Below are positions 7,546 through 11,020 of a DNA stretch of 11,020 nt, piece by piece (the first letter of the stretch is position 1; each line of letters begins with the position of its first letter). The DNA lies in the NCBI GenBank assembly GCA_903888655.1, contig CAISUR010000220.1, positions 1-11,020 on the forward strand, given 5' to 3'. Below the pieces are notes generated by a model, which worked only from the letters and a program-made list of their open reading frames with translations, made no database searches and was not told the DNA's origin. The position numbers and the translations under genes are program-made. This stretch comes from an uncultured Bacteroidota bacterium (GTDB taxonomy: Bacteria > Bacteroidota > Bacteroidia > Flavobacteriales > Flavobacteriaceae).

Positions 7546-7557
7546 TTTTAATTAAAA
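7546..7557. repeat. 12-bp perfect AT palindrome in the divergent intergenic region
   Basis: TTTTAATTAAAA reads the same on both strands and lies 16 bases upstream of the amidase ATG, inside its predicted leader. It could be a binding site, but perfect AT palindromes of this length arise easily in DNA this AT-rich, so no role is claimed. Confidence 0.25.
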
Positions 7558-7590
7558 CTAGGAGGTTATAAAATTATTATTTCTCTATTT

Positions 7591-7616
7591 TTGACGAAAA
7601 ATAATATGTAATTTTG
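7591..7616 (+). promoter_or_regulatory. Possible promoter for the lptD-ridA operon
   Basis: TAATTTTG at 7609-7616 matches the Bacteroidetes -7 consensus TAnnTTTG. An upstream TTG at 7591-7593 could be the -33 element, but the spacer is only 15 bases against the usual 17-23. The implied transcript start near 7620 leaves a leader of about 44 bases before the TTG at 7664. A second TAnnTTTG match (TATTTTTG, 7586-7593) lies upstream without a -33 partner. Confidence 0.4.
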
Positions 7617-7643
7617 GTTGCTCAAAAATCAAACCATTTTTTA

Positions 7644-7674
7644 CAAAAATAGCATTTAAACCTTTGCGCACAAA
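7644..7674 (-). promoter_or_regulatory. Promoter candidate for the leftward amidase operon
   Basis: On the minus strand TTTG (complement of CAAA, 7671-7674) is followed after 19 bases by TATTTTTG (complement of 7644-7651). This fits the primary-sigma consensus TTTG / TAnnTTTG of Bacteroidetes in both boxes and spacing. Transcription would begin near 7640, giving a leader of about 110 bases before the amidase ATG. The -33 box falls inside the first codons of the divergent LptD gene. Confidence 0.55.
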
Positions 7675-10357
7675 CTTATTTTATATCGTTTTATTAGCAT
7701 ATTTTCTAACAATAGGAAGTTGTACTTTACTAGCGCAAGAAACTCCCCAAAAAACCAAGCCTTTTCCTGCTAAAAATCAATCTGTTAAATCTAATAAAGA
7801 GCCTGAAACCATAAAAAAAACAGAGGGTATTACAATTAAAAGTAACGATACAACAGCTACTAAAACGATAAAAGTAAAATCTGTGTTAGAAGGCAAGGTT
7901 AAATATAAAGCAAAGAAATATGCAAAATTTGATCAAAAAAAGAAAATAATTACCCTTTATGATGAAGCAGAATTAAATTATTTGGATTACGAACTAAAGT
8001 CAGGAATTATAGTTTTTGATTATCAAAAAAATGAGGTTTATGCTGGTAGATTAAAAGATTCCTCGGGTAATTATATTCAACATCCCGTTTTTAAACAAGG
8101 TAAAAGTATTATCGAACCCGATTCGATTAGGTTTAATTACAAAACAAAAAAAGCATTAGTTTGGAATTCTAGAACAACCCAAGAAGAGTTATTCATAAAA
8201 GCGAAAATTTCTAAAAAAGAAAACGACTCTGTTTATTGGATGAAAAGCGCTCGTTTGACAACTTCAAAAGACATCGACGACCCTGAATATTATTTTTTAG
8301 TTTCCAAAATGAAATTTGTTCCAGGTAAAAAAGTAGTTGTTGGTTTAACGAATTTATGGATAGAAAATGTTCCAACTCCAGTAGCATTACCTTTCGCTTT
8401 TTTTCCAATTACAGAAAATAGTCATTCAGGAATTATTCCTCCAAGTTATGGCCAAAGTGCCACAAGAGGTTATTCGCTGCAAAACGGTGGATACTACTTT
8501 GCTTTAAGCGAGAAATATGATTTGTTAGTATCTGGAGATTACTATACTAACGGTAGTTATGCTACAAGATTTCAATCGAGTTATGCTAATAAGTATAAAT
8601 TTTCCGGAAATATCAATGTACGATTTGAAAATAATATCAATAGCGAAAGAGGTTATCCCGATTATTCAAGAAGTAAAATTTATAATATACAATGGTCACA
8701 TACTAAAGACCCTAAATCAAATCCAAATTCAAGATTTTCAGCATCGGTCAATTTAGGAAGTAGTCAATATTTTCAACAATCTATTAATCTTGCTAATATT
8801 GGTTCAACATTAAACAATACCTTAAGCTCCTCAGTATCTTATTCAAAAACATTCAATTCTATTCCGCAAGTTAATTTATCAGTAGCCGCTACACACTCTC
8901 AAAACACTCAAACCAAGCAAATTAATATGACATTGCCAACGCTTCAAATGAGTGTTGATCGAATTTATCCATTTGTTTCGAAAGATGGAATAAAAAAGGG
9001 ATTTATCAAAAATATTAACTTACAATACAACTTAAGAGGAGAGAATCAGATTCAAACAACCGATAGCCTATTCTTCAAAAAGCAAATGTTTGAAAATGCA
9101 CGGGTTGGATTGCAACATACTATTCCGTTAAGTACAAGTTTTAAATTTTTTAAATATTTCAGTGGCTCATCCTCTGTAAGTTATAATGAAGTTTGGACGT
9201 TAAACACAATTAGAAAGGATTTTGTAACTACTTCTTTACCTCCTCTAACCCCAGTTGGATCAGTTGTAATATCAAATCTAAATGGATTTGATTCTTATAG
9301 AACCTATTCATTTTCCAACAGCGTTAGTACCACAATTTATGGTACTTTTAATTTTGGAAAAGACAATCAAATTCAAGCCATACGACATGTTATGCACCCT
9401 TCTATATCGCAAAGTTATACGCCTAGTTTTGCTAAATATTATGATACATACGCATTAGATGCTAGTGGTAAAAGAGCTGATTACACACGGTTTGAGTCGG
9501 GAATATTTGGAGCTCCTGGAAAAAATTACTCCAATAATATTGGATTTAGTTTGAATAATACTTTTGAAGCTAAAGTTAGAGATAGAGATTCTACTAAAAC
9601 CGAACCAAAAAAAATAATGTTGCTTAACAATTTAAACTTTTCAACTAGCTATGATATTGCTGCAGATTCATTGCGCTGGGCTCCAATGAGAGTAAGCGGA
9701 GGAACAGCATTATTCAAAAAGAAAATGAATATAAATTTTGCTACAACTCTTGATCCGTATGCTTTAGGAAAAGATAATAGAACTCGAATTAACACTTTTA
9801 ATATTGATAATGGAGGAAGTCTTTTTAGAATGACCAGTGCCAATATGACTGTTAATTATTCCGTTTCTAGCGCAAAAGATGATAAACAAAAGAAGAATGT
9901 ACAAGGTTCTAGAAATGGTGGTCGAGATGATGACTTATTCGGTTCAAATACTGAAATAAATGACACATCGGAAGGAAAAAAAGACGACGATAAAGATCAA
10001 TTTTCTGGATTTTACAATGCGAAAATACCTTGGGATTTAAACTTTGCTTATTCTATTACCTACTCTAACATCGCTAATGAACGAAAAGTTACGAGTAATT
10101 CAGTAATGATTTCTGCCAATACAGACTTGACTCCAAAATGGAAAATCGGAGTGTCTTCTGGTTATGATTTAGTTCGTAAAGGGGTTACTTTTACTCAAAT
10201 TCGTTTAAACAGAGATTTGTTAAGTTGGAATATGAGTTTCAATTGGAATCCATTTGGACAAAATGCTTATTGGGGATTTTTCATCGGAATAAAAGCTGGA
10301 ATTCTTAAAGATATTAAATGGGATAAACGAACACAACCTGATAGAACACTGCAATAA
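7664..10357 (+). CDS. lptD: LPS assembly outer-membrane protein LptD-like
   Basis: 897 residues. The signal peptide is about 1-24 (FYIVLLAYFLTIG, cleavage probably near LLA-Q25). Residues about 72-235 are the periplasmic OstA/LptA-like beta-rich domain, which accepts LPS. The conserved transition PVALPFAFFPIT then SGIIPPSYGQS (about 239-264) corresponds to the YLPYWTFPI / SGFLLPSFG region of E. coli LptD. The rest, to about 890, alternates short beta strands and aromatic-rich turns as expected for a large outer-membrane barrel that inserts LPS into the outer leaflet. A charged low-complexity loop lies at about 735-780 (rich in D, K, N, G). There is no cysteine outside the signal peptide, so the disulfide switch of the enterobacterial protein is absent. 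Start: the only usable codon is TTG at 7664, as no in-frame ATG precedes it and the next methionine is far downstream. The gene ends seven bases before ridA. Confidence 0.9.
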   Translation: MRTNLFYIVLLAYFLTIGSCTLLAQETPQKTKPFPAKNQSVKSNKEPETIKKTEGITIKSNDTTATKTIKVKSVLEGKVKYKAKKYAKFDQKKKIITLYDEAELNYLDYELKSGIIVFDYQKNEVYAGRLKDSSGNYIQHPVFKQGKSIIEPDSIRFNYKTKKALVWNSRTTQEELFIKAKISKKENDSVYWMKSARLTTSKDIDDPEYYFLVSKMKFVPGKKVVVGLTNLWIENVPTPVALPFAFFPITENSHSGIIPPSYGQSATRGYSLQNGGYYFALSEKYDLLVSGDYYTNGSYATRFQSSYANKYKFSGNINVRFENNINSERGYPDYSRSKIYNIQWSHTKDPKSNPNSRFSASVNLGSSQYFQQSINLANIGSTLNNTLSSSVSYSKTFNSIPQVNLSVAATHSQNTQTKQINMTLPTLQMSVDRIYPFVSKDGIKKGFIKNINLQYNLRGENQIQTTDSLFFKKQMFENARVGLQHTIPLSTSFKFFKYFSGSSSVSYNEVWTLNTIRKDFVTTSLPPLTPVGSVVISNLNGFDSYRTYSFSNSVSTTIYGTFNFGKDNQIQAIRHVMHPSISQSYTPSFAKYYDTYALDASGKRADYTRFESGIFGAPGKNYSNNIGFSLNNTFEAKVRDRDSTKTEPKKIMLLNNLNFSTSYDIAADSLRWAPMRVSGGTALFKKKMNINFATTLDPYALGKDNRTRINTFNIDNGGSLFRMTSANMTVNYSVSSAKDDKQKKNVQGSRNGGRDDDLFGSNTEINDTSEGKKDDDKDQFSGFYNAKIPWDLNFAYSITYSNIANERKVTSNSVMISANTDLTPKWKIGVSSGYDLVRKGVTFTQIRLNRDLLSWNMSFNWNPFGQNAYWGFFIGIKAGILKDIKWDKRTQPDRTLQ

Positions 10358-10364
10358 TACAATC

Positions 10365-10748
10365 ATGAAAAAAATTATTTACACAGACAAAGCTCCTGCA
10401 CCAATCGGACCTTATAATCAAGCAATTTTAGTAGGAAATACACTGTATACTTCTGGCCAGATAGCACTTAATCCTACAACAATGGAATTGGTTCTTGACT
10501 CTATTGAAGTCGAAACAAAACAAGTCATGGAAAACATGAAAGAGGTTCTTATTGCTGCTGATATGACGTTTGAAAACGTAGTAAAAACAACCATATTCAT
10601 CATGGATATGAATGATTTTTCAAAAATAAATGCTATTTATGGAAAATATTTTGATGAAAAAAGCGCTCCAGCAAGAGAAACTGTTCAAGTAGCTGGTTTA
10701 CCAAAAGGCGTAAACGTCGAAATATCAATGATTGCGATAAAAAATTAA
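10365..10748 (+). CDS. ridA: RidA-family reactive enamine/imine deaminase
   Basis: 127 residues, the usual family length. Members form cytosolic trimers that hydrolyse reactive enamine/imine intermediates released by PLP enzymes such as threonine dehydratase, yielding keto acids and ammonia. Conserved features visible are APIGPYNQAI (Y17), LYTSGQIALNP, the substrate-carboxylate-binding R104 in PARETVQVAGLP, and E119 in VNVEISMIAI, matching E. coli R105 and E120. The ATG at 10365 follows the lptD stop by seven bases, so the two are probably cotranscribed. The pairing with an LPS exporter looks like operon packing with no functional link. The next gene starts eight bases after its stop. Confidence 0.95.
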   Translation: MKKIIYTDKAPAPIGPYNQAILVGNTLYTSGQIALNPTTMELVLDSIEVETKQVMENMKEVLIAADMTFENVVKTTIFIMDMNDFSKINAIYGKYFDEKSAPARETVQVAGLPKGVNVEISMIAIKN

Positions 10749-10756
10749 ATTTATTA

Positions 10757-11020
10757 ATGAGAAAAAGTTTACTGTTAACAGCATTTATTTCTTCTCCTTT
10801 GCTAGCAATATATGGGGTAACTCCTCTATTTTCATTATACATAATTAACTTCACTTATTTTATTTATACCGTAATTGCATTAACATTTATAATCCTTTTC
10901 TTTTGGCTGATTAATATCTTTTTAATTGACTTTTTTTCTAATAATAAGCAATGGAAAAGGTATCTTACTAGTTTCTCAATTATTCTCTTAATAAACTTAT
11001 TTTTTCTTTACTATTTAAAA
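10757..11020 (+). CDS. Membrane protein, N-terminal part (partial; possibly LytTR-type regulator or sensor)
   Basis: An open frame from the ATG at 10757 to the right edge, 88 codons without a stop, beginning MRKSLLLTAFISSPLLAIYG. It contains about three hydrophobic segments (roughly 4-20, 27-58 and 69-87). The middle one carries FFWLINIFLI and is followed by the charged turn FFSNNKQWKRYL, so the chain appears to cross the membrane several times. This pattern reminds me of the membrane N-termini of Bacteroidetes LytTR-domain regulators and LytS-like histidine kinases, but the diagnostic domain would lie beyond the window and I cannot confirm it. It starts eight bases after ridA and is probably in the same operon. 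Confidence 0.7.
   Translation, partial: MRKSLLLTAFISSPLLAIYGVTPLFSLYIINFTYFIYTVIALTFIILFFWLINIFLIDFFSNNKQWKRYLTSFSIILLINLFFLYYLK

Noticed and set aside
7560..7566. Perfect AGGAGGT Shine-Dalgarno-like motif on the plus strand
   Set aside because: The nearest downstream ATG is about 40 bases away and opens no credible gene. Bacteroidetes genes generally do not use such sites. On the minus strand it is only the complement within the amidase leader.
9865..9999. Charged low-complexity stretch in LptD as a possible insertion or frameshift
   Set aside because: The reading frame is continuous and barrel-like sequence resumes directly afterwards, so it is most simply a long surface or periplasmic loop.
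10633..10854. Minus-strand open frame spanning the ridA end and the following gene
   Set aside because: It overlaps two well-supported plus-strand frames and has no recognisable features.

Overview
The window looks like a chromosomal segment from a member of the Flavobacteriaceae, probably Flavobacterium or a close relative. The DNA is strongly AT-rich. I see no Shine-Dalgarno sequences in front of starts, and the start regions are A-rich. Promoter candidates fit the Bacteroidetes TTTG / TAnnTTTG type. The gene families and their order (amidase, MCE protein, Fe-S membrane protein, CCG protein, 'ABC transporter ATPase', GH3-serine hydrolase) are ones I associate with Flavobacteria from memory.

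The layout is two divergent gene sets around one intergenic region at 7531-7663. Leftward, on the minus strand, seven genes run head to tail with short gaps. They encode a SPOR-domain N-acetylmuramoyl-L-alanine amidase, an MlaD-like MCE protein, a membrane protein with two 4Fe-4S ferredoxin motifs and candidate heme-binding histidines (HdrC/E-like), a small HAD-type phosphatase, a soluble HdrB-like CCG-domain Fe-S protein, a conserved protein commonly mislabelled 'ABC transporter ATPase', and a large GH3 (NagZ-like) protein fused to a serine beta-lactamase-like domain. The last gene runs off the left edge without its C-terminus. Rightward, on the plus strand, are an LptD-like outer-membrane LPS assembly protein, a RidA-family deaminase, and the 5' end of a membrane protein that runs off the right edge.

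The common theme is the cell envelope: peptidoglycan cleavage and recycling (amidase, GH3-serine hydrolase), lipid traffic (MCE protein) and LPS export (LptD). A probable membrane electron-transfer pair of unknown partner sits inside the leftward operon, with the HAD phosphatase gene between its two halves. No RNA genes, mobile elements, CRISPR arrays or convincing terminators were seen, and no non-coding stretch exceeds 300 bases. The most notable small-scale features are 7-bp tandem repeats in front of start codons inside the leftward operon, a well-formed promoter candidate for the amidase operon whose -33 box lies inside the lptD coding region, and three envelope genes without a good ATG start. 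No clearly novel defence or mobile system was found.
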